Shown: positions 1-14,509 of the stretch, in pieces
Layout of the letters: the number at the start of each line of letters is the position of its first letter
Position numbering within the stretch: position 1 is the first letter of the stretch
NCBI GenBank assembly: GCA_963573385.1
Contig: CAUYLG010052132.1
Location: 62,001-126,000, forward strand
Direction of reading: 5' to 3'
Length of the DNA stretch: 64,000 bases
From: Cacajao melanocephalus
Lineage: Eukaryota; Chordata; Mammalia; Primates; Pitheciidae
Made by a program: the position numbers and the translations under genes
The notes under the pieces: generated by a model
Seen by the model: only the letters and a program-made list of their open reading frames with translations
Database searches by the model: none
What the model was told of the DNA's origin: nothing

Positions 1-1334
1 CTCCAATGCCCACCACATAGGCCCTACCCAGCTCCTCTGCCATCTCAAGGCACCAGGCCAGTGTTGGGCTCAAGGTAGAACCCTTAACACATATTTGAAG
101 TAAAGAAATTGTCAAAGAAACCAAAATTAGTTGCCAAGAGAAGATGGCAAGATAAAAATGGAGATTGTGGGTCAGGCCAATTCCTAAGAAAAGCAGTGAA
201 TGAGGGCACTGGTATGGGTGAAGGCCAGGCCCCCTTGAAGCAAGGCATCTGGGCAGTTCTGAGACAAAGCTGTTCCTAAGGCCAGGGGCTGCCAGCCAGA
301 GCCAGATAAAAAATCTCCCATAAGTAAATGACGGTTCATTTCCCACTTAGGGAGAATAAATCTTTCTGCTTCTTCCCACCTAGTGATGGGCTTGGGAGGG
401 AAGGAGCCCTGCCTAAGAAGTCCATCGTGTTTAGAAAACTATAATTTCAATGCTTCTGCTGGTTCCTTGTGTTGCTGAGGGTGGAGACAAGAGGAGGTGG
501 TTTCTTTTGTTTAAGAGAACACACTGGGACATTTCTTTGGCTTTCCAGAAGCAGACCCTAGTGCCAAGTGAGAGTCAAAAAGATCTATATAAAAAAAAAC
601 AGAAACTTGGGGGTTAGAAGCTGGCAGCGAGAAAACAGAGGTTCTAGAAGGGAGAGGAAAGCCCAGGAGATGAGAGCCTCAGGGAAACAGGAGGCCAAGG
701 TTGAGGGAACACACCCTAAGCCATATTTCCTATGGCAGGCAATGGTGGATGGATTGCCTTGACAACTTTTTTGTGCTGTGACACCCCTGCCTCCTGCCCC
801 AACCTCCCTGCATTACTGCAAACTTTCCCTGAAATCTGCTCCACGTCACCGCCTTGTGCTGGCAGCACTTTGAGAGGAGGATGGAATGGGGGCAGCGCTT
901 AGCATGGTTCAGAGCCTCATAAAAGAATAACAAACTGAGGAAGCCAAGGGTGCCGGAGAGGAGCTGCAGCTGAGGAAAAGCAGGCTGCAAGGGGCTGATC
1001 CAGAAGAGAAACTTCTGCCCCCTTCTAGAACATTAGAACTGGGGGCTAGGAGGGAGGAGAAGGGCAGGACACATCTGGGTTTTCCTTTAAACATTCCAAC
1101 TAGCTTGGCCATTTTAAAGTTCAACAAGGAGCCACTGGATTCCACAGTGGGCCTCGCTTCCCACAAGGAATGCATGGACCATGCAGGGGGGATCCCTGAT
1201 CATGGGCTGGGTGGAGCCCAGAGATAGCTTCCTGGCCATATCTGACCCCTCCGTCAGTTTCCCAAAGCCCTCCTTCATCTGGTCTGAGATCCAAAACTCA
1301 ATCATTAAGCAAACCCCCTTTGCTCTCTGAGGAA

Positions 1335-1495
1335 AGCAGAAGGGGTATTATCCCCATTCTCCAGACATAGAGACTGAGGCTCAGGGAGGGAGAACAACAT
1401 GAATAGGGCATACAGGAAGTAAGTGGCAAAGCCGAGCTTTGAACCAAGGACCACCTGCCTCCAGAGCCCGTGCCCTGACCACCATGTCACACTTC
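1335..1495 (-). mobile_element. MIR remnant
   Basis: Reverse MIR core: TATCCCCATTCTCCAGACA, ACTGAGGCTCAGGGAGG, AGTAAGTGGCAAAGCCGAG. Confidence 0.75.
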
Positions 1496-2773
1496 TACCC
1501 CTCCACCAGTTACTTGTCTGCATTCCACCAGGCTATGAGCCCCAGAGGTGACAATGTGTCCCTTCCACTGTTACCACCCCAGCACTGCTATCACTGATGT
1601 GGGCTCCAAGGACGTGCTCAGAAAATGGGGACTAACCAAGAGTTAACTCCAAACATTCCAGCACCTGGACCAATGCAACCGACTTTCTGCAACTGCGTAC
1701 CTGGCTCCAAGGGGAACAGAGAGCCCAAGAATCAGCGGGACATTTCCAGGCCACTTCTGAGATACCAAAGCAGGCCAGAAAGACACACTGTGGGCATGAC
1801 GCCGGCCGCCTGGGAGGCAGCAACACAAAGAGGAGCAACGCCAGTGGGCGGTAGAGGCAGGAAGAGGCCACAATGGGCCCCGGCTGACCGGAGATGTACC
1901 GATTGTTAGCACCAGCTCTCCGCCTGTTCCCATTACACTGCCATCGGCCCTGCTGAAGCCTGGGGGAAGCTGGCAGGACAGGGGCAGACAGGATTTAAGT
2001 GACTACCAGCCAGGAGCCCTACGGGAGAGGTGCACCCCCAGCTCCCGAACTGAGGCAACACTTCTGCTCTCCTTTTAGTCATTCATTCACCCAACAAACA
2101 TGGATTGTGCACCCACAGTGTTCCATGCCCCAGGCTAGGGCCTGGGAATATGCTTGGTCAGTGGAGCTAAGGACTCTTCAGACAAGTTAAACATGAAGAC
2201 CTTGGTCCCTAGTGTGGAGCTGATTCTCCCCTGCCAGGGAGCAGCCCTTGCCAGCCCCAGCCAGCCAGAAAAGTTGGGTGTATTCCTTGTTTGCCATCTT
2301 CTTTGCCCCAAATTGAATTCTGCATACACAGTGATTTGAAAGAGACAAATAAGAAACCTAGGAGCAATATTAATCAGAGACCATTCTGCCAACAGAGGCT
2401 CCAGCTGAGGTCCTAAATGCATCCCTTAAAAGCCTCAGGCCCTTGCTGCTACAGTGGGTCTCTTGGGGCACAGGGGAGGCAGGCAGGAAGTCGGGCGCCA
2501 GGACTCAGAACATTGGGTCCTGCGGCTCCAATGTGGACTGCAGGAGAAGAGGTCACTACACTTTCGTGAACCTCTGGACCCACAAGCCTGTCTCAGGGGA
2601 GTGGGGGCAGCTGGGGGAAGGCAAGGGCTCCATCGGTTCCCGGAAAGAAATCTAAGCGTTGGATTGTGCACCTAGAGATGGAGCCATTTCCATCCCTCCT
2701 AGCAGCTCTCAGGCTCCCTGGAGGTCGGCCCCAAACCATCTGTCCAAAACATCCAGGGCAGGCAGAGGCAGAT

Positions 2774-2788
2774 ACACACACACACACA

Positions 2789-2832
<44 letters not shown>
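2774..2832 (+). repeat. (CA)n microsatellite
   Basis: About 29 CA units with one TA interruption at about 2794. Long enough to be length-polymorphic. It produces spurious Thr-His and Cys-Val frames. Confidence 0.98.
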
Positions 2833-2835
<3 letters not shown>

Positions 2836-4464
2836 GCCCCTCTCCCACGCCAACCCAAGGGGCTCTTCCGGCCACGGCGGTCTCTCCTGAGAAGTGCCGC
2901 CTTGGCCATCCTCAGCCCTTGTGCAGCTTGCCCTCCATCTGCAGGGAGAGGAAGCCACGGTGCCAGGCTTGCACAAGGCTGCGGCTCAAACGCAGCTCAG
3001 CACCTGGAGAGCCTCTCTGTGACACCCCAAGGTCCCACACCACCCACCTTGACCATCACAACCCAGTGGAGAAGTATACCCCACCTCTAGCTTCAAGTCT
3101 TGGGCCTGGGGGCTCCAGAAGGGGAGATTCCAACAAGTTCCCCATCCAGGCCCCCAGAGGGGTAGAGGCAGGATAGCATAGGCATGGTCCAGCTGCTCAC
3201 AGCAAGCTCTGGGGTTCTGTGGGGAGGGGTGTCTCAGCTGGGAAGGACACAAAGGGCTGGCCCCACCCTTAGTTCCCAAAGAAACTGAAGCCCAGCAAAG
3301 GGAAAGGGCCAGCTGAAGCCACACAGCACAGCACAGGGTGCCACGCCCAGACCCCAGACTCCCAGCCACTGCCCCCAGCTCCTCCACTGCCGTCTCCCCC
3401 AAACTTCCACCTCCACCCAAATTGTAGCCAGTTTGAGCCTGCTTCTTTTCCCTCCCTCCTTCTCGCAGGAAGCTGAGCAAACCAGGGTCCTGGGTTATGG
3501 CCCCAGCCTCGTGACGTGCACAACAGAGCGAGGGTTCCATTCTTCTATCAGCCAGAGCATATTATCAAGCCCTGACCCATCCAGTGCTCCTCAGATGTAC
3601 TGGGTCCTAGACTGTCTGGGCTGGGGGCAGGGAGGGGGAAGCAGAGAAGTGGGACTCGGTGTGAGTGCACGTGTGAATATGCACACTGCAGCCAGGATGA
3701 AGGGACAGGGAGAATGGGCATATGGGAGGCTGGGTGTGACGGAGCCAGGGTGGGCTGAGGGGTATGGAGAGGAGGAAGGGAAGCCTAGGACAGAGGCCAC
3801 TGGAGCTCCCATCTGCTGCCCTCCAGCAGGCATGGGGGGCTCTGGGAACACCAGTGCTGGAACTGGAGTTGCTCAGGATGGCTCCTTCCTGCTGCTGCCC
3901 TGTGGTCAGGCTGAGCCCGCCTGGAGGGAGGGGCTGACCCAGTGAGGTGACTTGCTTTTCCCTTCCATGGGCGGGAGAAAGGCCAGAGCCCGAGAAGGAG
4001 AAGTTGTCTGTGGCTTCCTGTGGGGAAGCGAGAGTGGAGGTTCTAACACTGAATGGATTTCCAAGGAGGAACAGTCAGGCACCGAGCACGCAGGGCGGTT
4101 TGCACACAGCCAGGAAGCTTTCCCAGAGCAAAACCCACCAAAACAGAATTCTTTCGCTGGGTAGTATTTTCCTCCCTGCCCCTGTCACCCATCCTCAAAC
4201 AGGTCTGTTGTTTTTACAACCTGGGAGAGGAAACTGAGCCCCTCTCAGCGGAGACCTCAGGCACCAAACCAAACCCCTGACAGATACTCCCAGCTGGCTT
4301 CCCATCCCGCGAGTGGAGGAGGGCATGGTGGAAAGTTTGGGTTAGAAATTCCCTCCACGCTCCCACACACGCCTGAGCCCTGGCGGCTTGGGCTCCGCAG
4401 GGCCATGCAGCTGGTAGAGTCGAGTTGTGGTCTCTGTCCCCGCATCTGTGGGTGAGTGTGGTGG

Positions 4465-4700
4465 CAACAAGCACTTATTGGGCACCTGGGATGGGCCAGG
4501 TACTTTGCATTTATGACCTAGCTTAATCTTCACAGCAATCTTCTGAGATACTATTTTTATTCCTATTTACACAGGAGAACACAGGCTCAGAGAGGATGAG
4601 TAAAGTGCCCACAGTCATCCCAGTATGGAGGGACAGGGTCAAGATTTGAACACAGGTCTGTCTGAATCCAAAGCTCTTCCTACCCCACTCCATAGTCTCT
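4465..4700 (-). mobile_element. MIR remnant
   Basis: Nearly full-length reverse MIR from CAACAAGCACTTATTGGGCA to the tRNA-like end near AAGCTCTTCCTACCCC. Confidence 0.85.
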
Positions 4701-4917
4701 AGAATAGGAAGCTCCCAGAAAAGCTCAGGTATATCAGAAGGCTTACCAGCCTAGAAGGAATGCCAGTGTCTGAGACCCATTGGTCCATGGACAGAGCCCA
4801 GCAACACACACTCCAGTGCCCTACGGACAGCTGGCAGCCAGAGCCCAGAGGGCTGCCCAGAGCACTGGGACTGGGGCAAGCTGACAGGGGCTCTGGGAGC
4901 CTAGAGCATCTGCTTAC

Positions 4918-5029
4918 CTTCCTGCAGCTTCACACTCTGGAGGTAGAGGGGGTTCCTCAGGACGTTGCAGCGGCCAGGCTCGTCCTCCTTGGTGAAGAGC
5001 AGCAGGTCCGAATAGGCAAACAGTGTCAC
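4918..5029 (-). CDS. RGS3: RGS3 exon, PH-like region (last exon in window)
   Basis: 112-nt exon, acceptor caactcag, donor gtaagc. It encodes VTLFAYSDLLLFTKEDEPGR, then CNVLRNPLYLQSVKLQE (residues 449-485), with 1 nt of the next codon. V-x-L-F-x-Y-S-D-L-L-L-F is a typical PH/DH-PH strand pair. I recall Asp in human at Asn470. The following exon, which should begin with the rest of a Gly codon, is not found in 1-4917. Confidence 0.96.
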
Positions 5030-5449
5030 CTGAGTTGACAGAGAGCAGACAGAACTGGCTATTGTGCTGTCCTCTGGAGGCTGGGAGCCACAACCTCCCC
5101 AAGAAGGTGGGGAGCCACAACCTGCCCGGGTAACGCATCCTCATCATGTCACTCGGAACCAGGAGCAGTGCTCAGTAGGGCCTCAGCCAAGGGCAGACAT
5201 GACCTGCAGTCAAGACGGCCCCATCGCCCTCCAGTTTTCCATACGTCCACTCCTCAAAGTAGGAAATAGCAAACAGAAGGGGGAAAGTGGCCCTCACCCT
5301 CCATGGCAGCTGGTCTCTGAAAGCCTCTCCACAGCCTAGTGCCCCAGCCCTACCTCCCTGACCAAATGCCCCTGGAGTCTTCAGCCCAGCACCAGGGGCT
5401 TGGAGCCAACCTTAACCTGTAAGATTTTCATATTTGCTTTTATTCTTCT

Positions 5450-5600
5450 GTAAGCATCTGGCTGAAAGAGCACTGGACTCTGGAGTCAGAAGTCAGGAGG
5501 CTCCTATAACAGCTCTGCCACTAACTAGCCATGAAAAAATTGGCTTAAACCCCATAACCCCTTCAGTTTTCTCACCAGTCCAAACAGGGAGAAGAGTCCC
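5450..5600 (+). mobile_element. MIR remnant
   Basis: GAAAGAGCACTGGACTCTGGA and GCTCTGCCACTAACTAGCC identify the 5' half of a MIR. Confidence 0.75.
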
Positions 5601-6129
5601 TGCCTGGCGTTCTTACAGGATCCTTCCACAAGCTCTTTACAGATTGAGTAAAGCACCACACAATGTGAGCTAATATTACCAAATTCCTTGTGGATAAGTT
5701 TAACTGCATTAATGAGAAATCAGTTCAAGAAAAAGTCAGTTACTTACACTCTAGTACAGACATGGACATCGCTTTTATCTATTTTATGCATTAGCTGCTC
5801 CAAAAATAAAGGCAAAGGCTATTCTTAGACATTATAGGTAAACCAACAGGCATGCTCAGCATATTTTTATGCTAAGAAAATCCACTTGATCCTGTAATGC
5901 CACTAAAGATTACACTGTTCTTTGTTTTGCAAATCCTGCAGTGGCCTTTATTCAACACCAATAAAATCCAATTTTAGATTTGCCAAAGAAAACAAAATGC
6001 TATGAATTACGTGAACTTCCCTTTGAGGTATCAAACACCTGACACTTTTTCTCTTCTGAAGAAGAACCAGCCAGAAGGGCTTGGCATGCACTGAAGGGCA
6101 CTGTGAGTGTGTGTTGGACTGCTGATGAC

Positions 6130-6960
<831 letters not shown>

Positions 6961-7194
6961 AATATATATCAAACAACAACTTAGCTTCTCGAGTGTAGCA
7001 CGGATACAGAGGCTTGAAGAAATCTGGGCTGCAGAGACAACAGGGGGTCATCCTTGAAGGAGCTCTCAGAGGCTTTGGCTTCTCCAATGGGGCCCAAACA
7101 TGAAGACTCCAGAACCCTGGGCTATAAGGCAGCTTGGCGGTAACCCTATCCCTTCCCACCACAGCCCTGTCTCAATGCAGCCCAAGAGAAGCCT

Positions 7195-7360
7195 CTATGT
7201 GTTAAACGCTTACTTTCTGCTCAGTGGATACTCACTTGTAAATAACACCATTACCCTCATTTACAGACAAAGACCCTAGAACTCAGAGAGGTTAAATGCC
7301 CTGCCCATGGCCACAGAGCCAAGGCCCATTACCCAGATCTGGCTCTCACTATACAGAGAG
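7195..7360 (-). mobile_element. MIR remnant
   Basis: TACCCTCATTTACAGACAAAG and CTCAGAGAGGTTAAATGCCC follow the reverse MIR core. Confidence 0.7.
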
Positions 7361-7436
7361 GTAGCAATGTGCCTATAGCTGTTCAGTTCCTGAATGTGAA
7401 AGAATCCAGAGACCAAAGAAGAGGAGCAAATGAGGC

Positions 7437-7468
7437 AAAAATAATAATAATTAATAATAATAATAATG
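7437..7468 (+). repeat. (AAT)n microsatellite
   Basis: Ten or so AAT/ATT-phase repeats with one disruption. Confidence 0.9.
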
Positions 7469-9084
7469 TTAAGAGAGGAGGGGAAGAAAATGATCCAAGA
7501 GCTCAGAAAGAGTCAAGGAGTTGGTTGTCTGAGAAGACCTCAAAGTTCGAGCAATGGAAAGAAGGCTGTAAACTAGCCAGAAACACAATGAAAACCCTCA
7601 GGGTGCCACAAAACGTGTCCTTGACTCAAGGGAAATCTGGCAGTCACCTCTAGACCCAGAGGGAGGCTGGCAGGAGCAGGGCTAGAGCCGACAATCTGTC
7701 AGGAGCCTAGAAAGTTTAAAAAAAAAAAAAACAGCCCAGGCCCAGAGAGGGGTGGAAGTAGGGCAAGTGGGAGGAGCCACCAGCAACTGGAGAGGAACCA
7801 TGAGCAAGGTGAGACAAAGGCCCAGACCACCACTCTGGCCCAGATTCCCAGGGCTGAGAATATGGTCTAGACAGGAAGTGATTAAGGCATGAATGAAAAA
7901 TTTCCCAAAGATTGGGTCAGGGAAAGGCCAGAGCTGGCACAGCGGGAGGCAGAGCAGAGGGGCATGTGTGCCAGGGAGGGCAGGTAGACTCCCCCATCTC
8001 ACCAGCACCACCAGGGGCCATGGCAGCCCATGAGAGAATGATGCTTATCTCCATGCCCAATCACCTGCTGCCTTCCACAGCAGGCCACGGGCGTCACCTG
8101 GTATCTTCCCCACACTTGCTCCAAGGACACATCTGATTTTCCAAAGGATCAGAGTTGAGGGATCACTTGGTAAGGTGGTCCTTATCACTTGGAGGATGGC
8201 TTCTCCTAAGTGGCCCTAATCAAGCCTCTTGTTGGGAATCTGACCTAAGGGCAGGGTTTGCCGAAAAGACCTTGGTGCCTTAGTTAATGGTAAACTCCAT
8301 GAGTCAATGTGTAAAGTGAGGGTGTGTCTGTCTTGTGCTTCATGGTATTCCCAGAACCTCCCACAGGGCCTGGCAACATTGCACATGCTCAGTCACCATT
8401 GTTACAATGTATAAATGAGACTGCTCCAAAATGTCCCATAGACCTCAGGGCACATTAATCACATCTATGACTTCTGGAAGGGGGTATGATGAGGGTACTT
8501 CATAGTGGGGGACTGGATCAGCTCAAAGATGTTAGCAAACTTGAGCATGTCCAGAGAAGTGATGGGACAAAGAACCAAGGAAGAACATTCCACAAATAAA
8601 GATTTCTGTTGAGTGTAATAGAGAACGCTCTACAATTTAAGCCTCTCCAGTAACAAAACCACTGCTTTAAGGGGCTGCCCTAGAAGATTCAAGAACCATC
8701 AGAAAACCATTTAACTGGAAAGTTACAAGGAAGCAATTAGAATGGATGACTCTTGAATGCCCAACCAACACTGAGATTCTATGAATTTATTCAAATCCCT
8801 GTTGAATTGTTTTTTGTTTTTTGGGTTTTTTTGGTGTGAGTGACATGATAGGGTACCCAGATCTATATATTTGGTTGCTATCATGCTTCAAAAAAAAAGG
8901 AATATATTAATATTTATTTTACTTGTCTTCAAATTGCTTCCTTTCATCTTCAGGACAAAGGGAGAGAAGTCTCTTGGTTCGAAGGCTCTAGAGACCCATA
9001 GGCAGGGTTTTTTGGACAAATTGCAACTGTCACAAGTCTATGGCTTCAGCTTGTGTTCCTTAGTTTGTCTTTATGCAGACATGC

Positions 9085-9320
9085 CAGAAGCAGTGTGGGG
9101 TGATGGAAAGCATTGCTGAGCCAGAGAGACCCAAGTGCTAACCTCGGCTCCATCCCTTGCCAGCCCAGAGACTCTTGGGTCCCAGTGAATCTCACTGGAG
9201 CCTCAGTTACCTGAACTACAGAGTGGGGACAATCGTGTAGGGGTGCTGGAAGAGCTAATTGGGATCAAGTATGTAAAATGCATATAGAATGAGGATACAC
9301 AATAAGTGTTCCATGTTTGC
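9085..9320 (+). mobile_element. MIR remnant
   Basis: GTGTGGGGTGATGGAAAGCA at the start, GCCTCAGTTACCTGAACTAC in the core. Confidence 0.75.
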
Positions 9321-10712
9321 AGATTCAAGGGTAGGTGGAAAAACAAAAGAGTGAATTTAGACTTATTTATACATTTCAGGGTGGCTGCCATCTCTAACTG
9401 GCTTCTTAGGAGTCTGGTAAATTTATGGCCACACCTCAATTTCTGACCCTTGGACACCTGACTTAGCTCCACCACACTCTCATTCACCAAACATAGCTCT
9501 GAGTGACTTCTCATTCCTAAAACTTAAATCTCTCCCAAGAGATGAAGTTTTACTCCCACTGAGACAATTCAGAAGACATGCAAAGATTTTTAAATTCCCA
9601 AAGTTTGCAAAGTTCTCAAGAAGAGGTTCAGAAAAGAGGAGGTCCAGAAATACCATAGGCAACAGCAGGCGGCAGACGTGAGCATGCAGCACCCCCAGGG
9701 CACACCCTTGAAAAAGACAATGTGCATTCGCAATAGATGAGTTCCAGTCTCCTGGTTTAAAAAACAAAACCAACCTCCTGCTTCAGCCACAGTCACACAC
9801 AGTGTCCTAGAAGGCTAAGGTTTAAAGGGTCCTTAGAGACCAATCTCTGACCCTGCCCTTACTGCCTCAAATACACACATACCTACTGCTCAGATAGGAA
9901 GACTGAGGAAGAAGAACAAGTCACACGTGAGCCGGCAGCAGAGCTGGGTCTTGATATAGACTTCCTGTCTCTAAGTTTCCTGATCTTTCCACTACCCCAA
10001 GCTCCCCCTCGACTCAGCCAAGGCAGCTCTGCATTGGGGCCTGATCTGCAGAGAGCCTGCGCCCCTCACCCCATGGCCCCAGGTAGCCAGGGCAGAGCCC
10101 AGGGCTCCAACTTCAGTACCCAAGTAGTTTTAAGCTCAGAGACTGAACTGACCAGCTCTGGGGATTGTGTGGATGAATGAAGTTCTCCCAATTAGAGAAA
10201 AGCATCCCAGGCCAGCTCCCAGGAAGAGTGGCACAGCTCCCATGTCAGCACCCTGCTGGCAGAGCTAGGACCCAGGCAAAATCATAGACTCATCTCTCAG
10301 AAGAGGATGTGGGACTTGGGTTAATACGGGCCCAGAAAACTCGGATAAACTGATGCTGGTCTAAAAATCCACTTTGGCTAATAGCTTTACTCTTCCCATC
10401 ACGAAAGTCACTCCCCACAGCTGGGGTAAACTGCCATCTCTTCTGCTCCGGAGAGGAAGGTGGGGTAAACAATGGGGTGTCTTTAGTGGCTGGGTAAACT
10501 TTCTAACCATAAAAGAAGGATTCAATAGCTTTGAAAGGATAAGTACAAGAAAAAGCTTTGCTAGGTAGAGTGGAGGGGTCCTTTTCTGGTCTCCTCTAGC
10601 CTGAGACTGTAAAATTCTAAGACACGCAGGAAGAGACCAAAGTGAGGGGCCTAGAGGATGCCAATGAAGCGCACCCAGAAAGCCTCCTAAAAAACATGGG
10701 TGAAAGTCTTAC

Positions 10713-10796
10713 CTGGGAAGCCTTGTTCCTCCCTTCATACAGCAGCAGCTCCTCTGACAGTAGGAGGGTTCGGGCAGGGTTACAGAGATCTAGAGG
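10713..10796 (-). CDS. RGS3: RGS3 exon, PH-like region start
   Basis: 84-nt exon in phase 0 at both ends, acceptor tttccag, donor gtaaga. It encodes PLDLCNPARTLLLSEELLLY followed by EGRNKASQ (residues 421-448). The TLLLSEELLLYEG pattern resembles the first strands of a PH domain. Because both ends are phase 0, it could be skipped without a frameshift. Ser447 and Gln448 differ from the Ala-Glu I recall in human. Confidence 0.95.
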
Positions 10797-11450
10797 CTGG
10801 AAATAAAGCAGGCTGAGTGGGCAGTTCAAAGAGGCTGGGTGAGGACCCCGGGGGAGGAAGCAGCAGCTTGTCAAAGCCAGCCACAGAGAACTCTCTGACC
10901 TGAGAGAAGACTGTCAGCCCGCCACCGACCTGAGAACCCACACACCCCCTCATACACAAGATGGAAACAGAAAGACAGATGCTGCCGTCCTGTGGAACTG
11001 TTACTGCCACCTTCCCCATCAACCCTCACAGTGACAGCTACATGCACTGACAGGAAGTCTAACCACAGGCTTAGGCCCTCCGTGGTCCTTAGCCCCAGCT
11101 CCCTCCCCCACTGCACTGGGCTCCTGGGTCCTCCCCGCCCCCACCATCCCCCGTCTATCCTGTTCATGCCTCACAGGACTAGGAGGCATCCTGAGAGCCA
11201 CATGCCAAAAGATTTGGTCACTTGAGTCCCTTCAAGGCCAGGCCAGTCCCTGCTCTGTATTCATAGCACACTTGAACTGACTGTCTCCTTCTCAGCCAAT
11301 CCCCCAAGGGTCAGTTCTCATCCAAACCTCTTACCCTACCCCATCACCTTATCCAGCCCAGCCCAGAGGAAGCTCCCTAAGCGCTGGATTACCCAGCAGG
11401 ACTTGTCCTTATGACTGTATACTTCTAACCTGGCTTCTAAGTACATGAGA

Positions 11451-11599
11451 TCAAGCAAGGTGCTTGAAGAAAGAGCATGAAACAAATAGCAAGCCAGCCT
11501 GAAATCCCAGCTACTTGGGAGGCTGAGGTAGAAGGATCATTTGAGGCCAGGAGCTCGAGATTACAGTGAGCTATGATCATACCACTGCACTCCAGCCTG
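11451..11599 (+). repeat. Inverted duplication A, first arm
   Basis: 149 bp matching the reverse complement of 12681-12829 at roughly 85-90 percent by eye, including about 45 bp of non-Alu sequence followed by Alu arm. The shared Alu/non-Alu junction shows that the pair arose by duplication, not by two independent Alu insertions. Confidence 0.9.
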
Positions 11600-11627
11600 G
11601 GGAACAGAGTGAGACTCTTTTCAAAAA
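11495..11627 (+). mobile_element. Alu fragment (one arm), part of inverted duplication
   Basis: Partial Alu starting at AATCCCAGCTACTTGGG and ending in GTGAGACTCTTTTC. It is fused at its 5' side to about 48 bp of non-Alu sequence, and the same junction recurs in the inverted copy at 12681-12829. Confidence 0.85.
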
Positions 11628-11673
11628 GTAGTTTCTTACACAAATATTAAAATAAACATGAAAATTAGACACA

Positions 11674-11969
<296 letters not shown>

Positions 11970-12189
11970 AAAATTAGACATTGTAGATGCCATGAACTTT
12001 GTATCACCGAGAAAGAAACCAACAGAAAGGCCGAGGCCAGGCCCTGCCAACAGAGCTGTCTAAGGAGAGGCATGCGACCTCCCAGAGATGTGTGACATCC
12101 TAAGTGTGCCTACTAAACAGTGACAGGTCGGCACTGGGATGCCAGGGAGATCCAAGAGGCATAGGCAGAAATGAAGTCTTTGGGGCCAA

Positions 12190-12640
12190 GCCACATTTAT
12201 GCTGCTGATGAGGCGATAAACCATTAGAATCTTCCTGCAAAGCAATTTGTCAATATGTGTAAAGAGCCTTTAAAATGTTTACGACCCATGACCCAGTCAT
12301 TTCCCTCTCAGGCATCTCTCCCGAGGAAAATAGTCAGAGAGGCAATCCACCCGCAAGGATTTTCATCACAGGGTTATTTACGATAGCGAAAGAGTAGGCA
12401 GAAGAATCTGAATACAGAACTGGTTAGAGTATACCCATATAATAGAAGAGTGTGTAAGCCCCATAAAAAAACAGAACATTTAATGGTATGGGAAAGGTTC
12501 ATGCTACAATTTTCATTTCAAAAAGGCAACGTGATATATAGAATAAGATCTGGTTTTTAATGTGGATATGCACACAGAAACGATGCTGAAATGTTCACAC
12601 TGTCGTATCTGGGTGATGGAATAAATAAAGGTTATTTTTA
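12190..12640 (+). mobile_element. Old L1 3' end remnant
   Basis: Shows the same old L1 3' pattern (GACCCAGTCATTTCC, TTCATCACAGGGTTATTTACGA, late GTATCTGGGTGATGG). It lies between the arms of the 11.45/12.68-kb inverted duplication. Confidence 0.65.
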
Positions 12641-12680
12641 AAGAGGAGAGATAAATGGGGAGGAAAAGAGGGAAGAAGAG

Positions 12681-12829
12681 GAGGCTGGAGTGTGGTGTTA
12701 CGATCATAGCTCACTGTAACCTCGAACTCCTGACCTCAAATGATCCTTCCACCTCAGCCTCCCAAGTAGCTGGGATTTCAGGCCCAGCTTGCTGTTGTTT
12801 CACTATCTCTCTTCAAGCACCTCGCTTGA
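12681..12829 (-). repeat. Inverted duplication A, second arm
   Basis: Inverted copy of 11451-11599 with a 1.08-kb spacer. Homology stops at TCGCTTGA on the non-Alu side. Confidence 0.9.
12682..12775 (-). mobile_element. Alu fragment in second arm of inverted duplication
   Basis: Antisense Alu arm reading GGCTGGAGTGTGGTG through CCCAAGTAGCTGGGATTTCA, with the non-Alu tail matching 11451-11495. Confidence 0.85.
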
Positions 12830-13310
12830 CATTGGAGAATAAGAGAGATATAGTAAATCACAGGCCACCAGTGAATACGGGCCAAATATGTTTGCAGAGA
12901 CCAGGGAGACAAGATAAGGCACAGACCCCAAGGCTCTCTCTTCCTCAGTTGTTTCCAAATAAAAAACCACTGGGTAAGCCAGGGAGCCTCGGCAAACAGG
13001 CCCTGTGACATGGCAACAAGCAGCTGGAGTGCACCTGCCCTGTCCCCAGAGAAAGGGGAGGTGAGGTGGGGAAAGGAGCGGATCCTCTCCTTGCTGGGCT
13101 CCCCTGCCCTCACTTTTTCCTGTATATTCCCCTGGAAATCTCTACTCCCTCGGTATAAGCTCCCAGAATTCTGTGCATATAAAGTTACTCATCTTTCCCA
13201 AAACAGGGCCCTCAGTCCTGGGATAAGGCATCATCCTTGAGTCTGGGGCAAGGGCCCTCCTCTTTCTCACTTCTTCCTGAGGGAACCCTTAGGACCAGCC
13301 ACAGGCTCAC

Positions 13311-13507
13311 CTGAACAAAGACGGGGAACACCAGGACTTTGGGGGCCAGGGTGACGTAGGTGCCATAGCTTGAGTGCGTGGCGTGCGGCCTCATGACCGG
13401 GCAGTTTTGGTAGTTCCCGTGGCCCTTCATGGTCTGCACCGTCTTCATCAGCCGGGACTTCTTCCCTAGGCCCGTGTAGGACTTCCCTTTACTGGGACTC
13501 CCTGATT
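13311..13507 (-). CDS. RGS3: RGS3 exon, linker before PH-like region
   Basis: 197-nt exon, acceptor tttcacag, donor gtgagc. It encodes residues 356-420, beginning SGSPSKGKSYTGLGKKSRLM (after Glu355) and ending LAPKVLVFPVFVQ. The N-terminal half is Lys/Ser-rich. The C-terminal half is hydrophobic and leads into the PH-like module of the next exon. The GC-rich codons contrast with AT-richer flanking introns. Confidence 0.95.
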
Positions 13508-13682
13508 CTGTGAAACAGAGATGGGGGACTATGAGGCACTTCCATCACTCTTGCAAAGGTGTTCCCTCTGTAGAAACAAGGGACATGGACTCATTCTGTC
13601 AACAATCGCTTACTGAGCAGCTACTTTGTGCCAGGCCCTGTGCACAATGCTGAAACACAGGGAGGCCTCACATGGGCTCGGG

Positions 13683-14230
<548 letters not shown>

Positions 14231-14509
14231 TCACCAGTCTGCGTGGCAGGGCACGCGCTCTCCTCAGCAGACCCCCACACCATTCCCATCACTCCCTGCA
14301 CAAGTTCAGCCCAGCTCAACCTGCTTTCTCCCTCCCAGCCCCACAAAGATCCACTTTCTGCGGCAGCAGCAGCAGAGACTAAAGGCTATCCCGGGATGTA
14401 CTGGAGTCCTCCCTCTGTAGCCAAGGAAGCTAGAGCAGCCTGGCCCACTCCAGTCAGTCTAGAACAAGGAGTAGCACTTGCTGCCCCAGGTCACAGTAAA
14501 GCGCACAAG

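Larger units (their letters stand above)
1..4917 (-). other. RGS3: RGS3 intron (3' part outside window)
   Basis: No exon with matching phase and splice sites seen. It contains a MIR at about 1335-1495, a (CA)n tract at 2774-2832, a reverse MIR at 4465-4700, and otherwise unremarkable GC-moderate unique sequence. Several apparent reading frames around 2.6-3.9 kb are products of the CA repeat or GC-rich composition. Confidence 0.8.

Noticed and set aside
2593..3090. Overlapping frames with Cys-Val or Thr-His repeats on both strands
   Set aside because: Products of the (CA)n microsatellite in different frames.
2986..3540. 184-residue minus-strand open frame
   Set aside because: Gly/Trp-rich chance frame with no conserved motif or exon signals.
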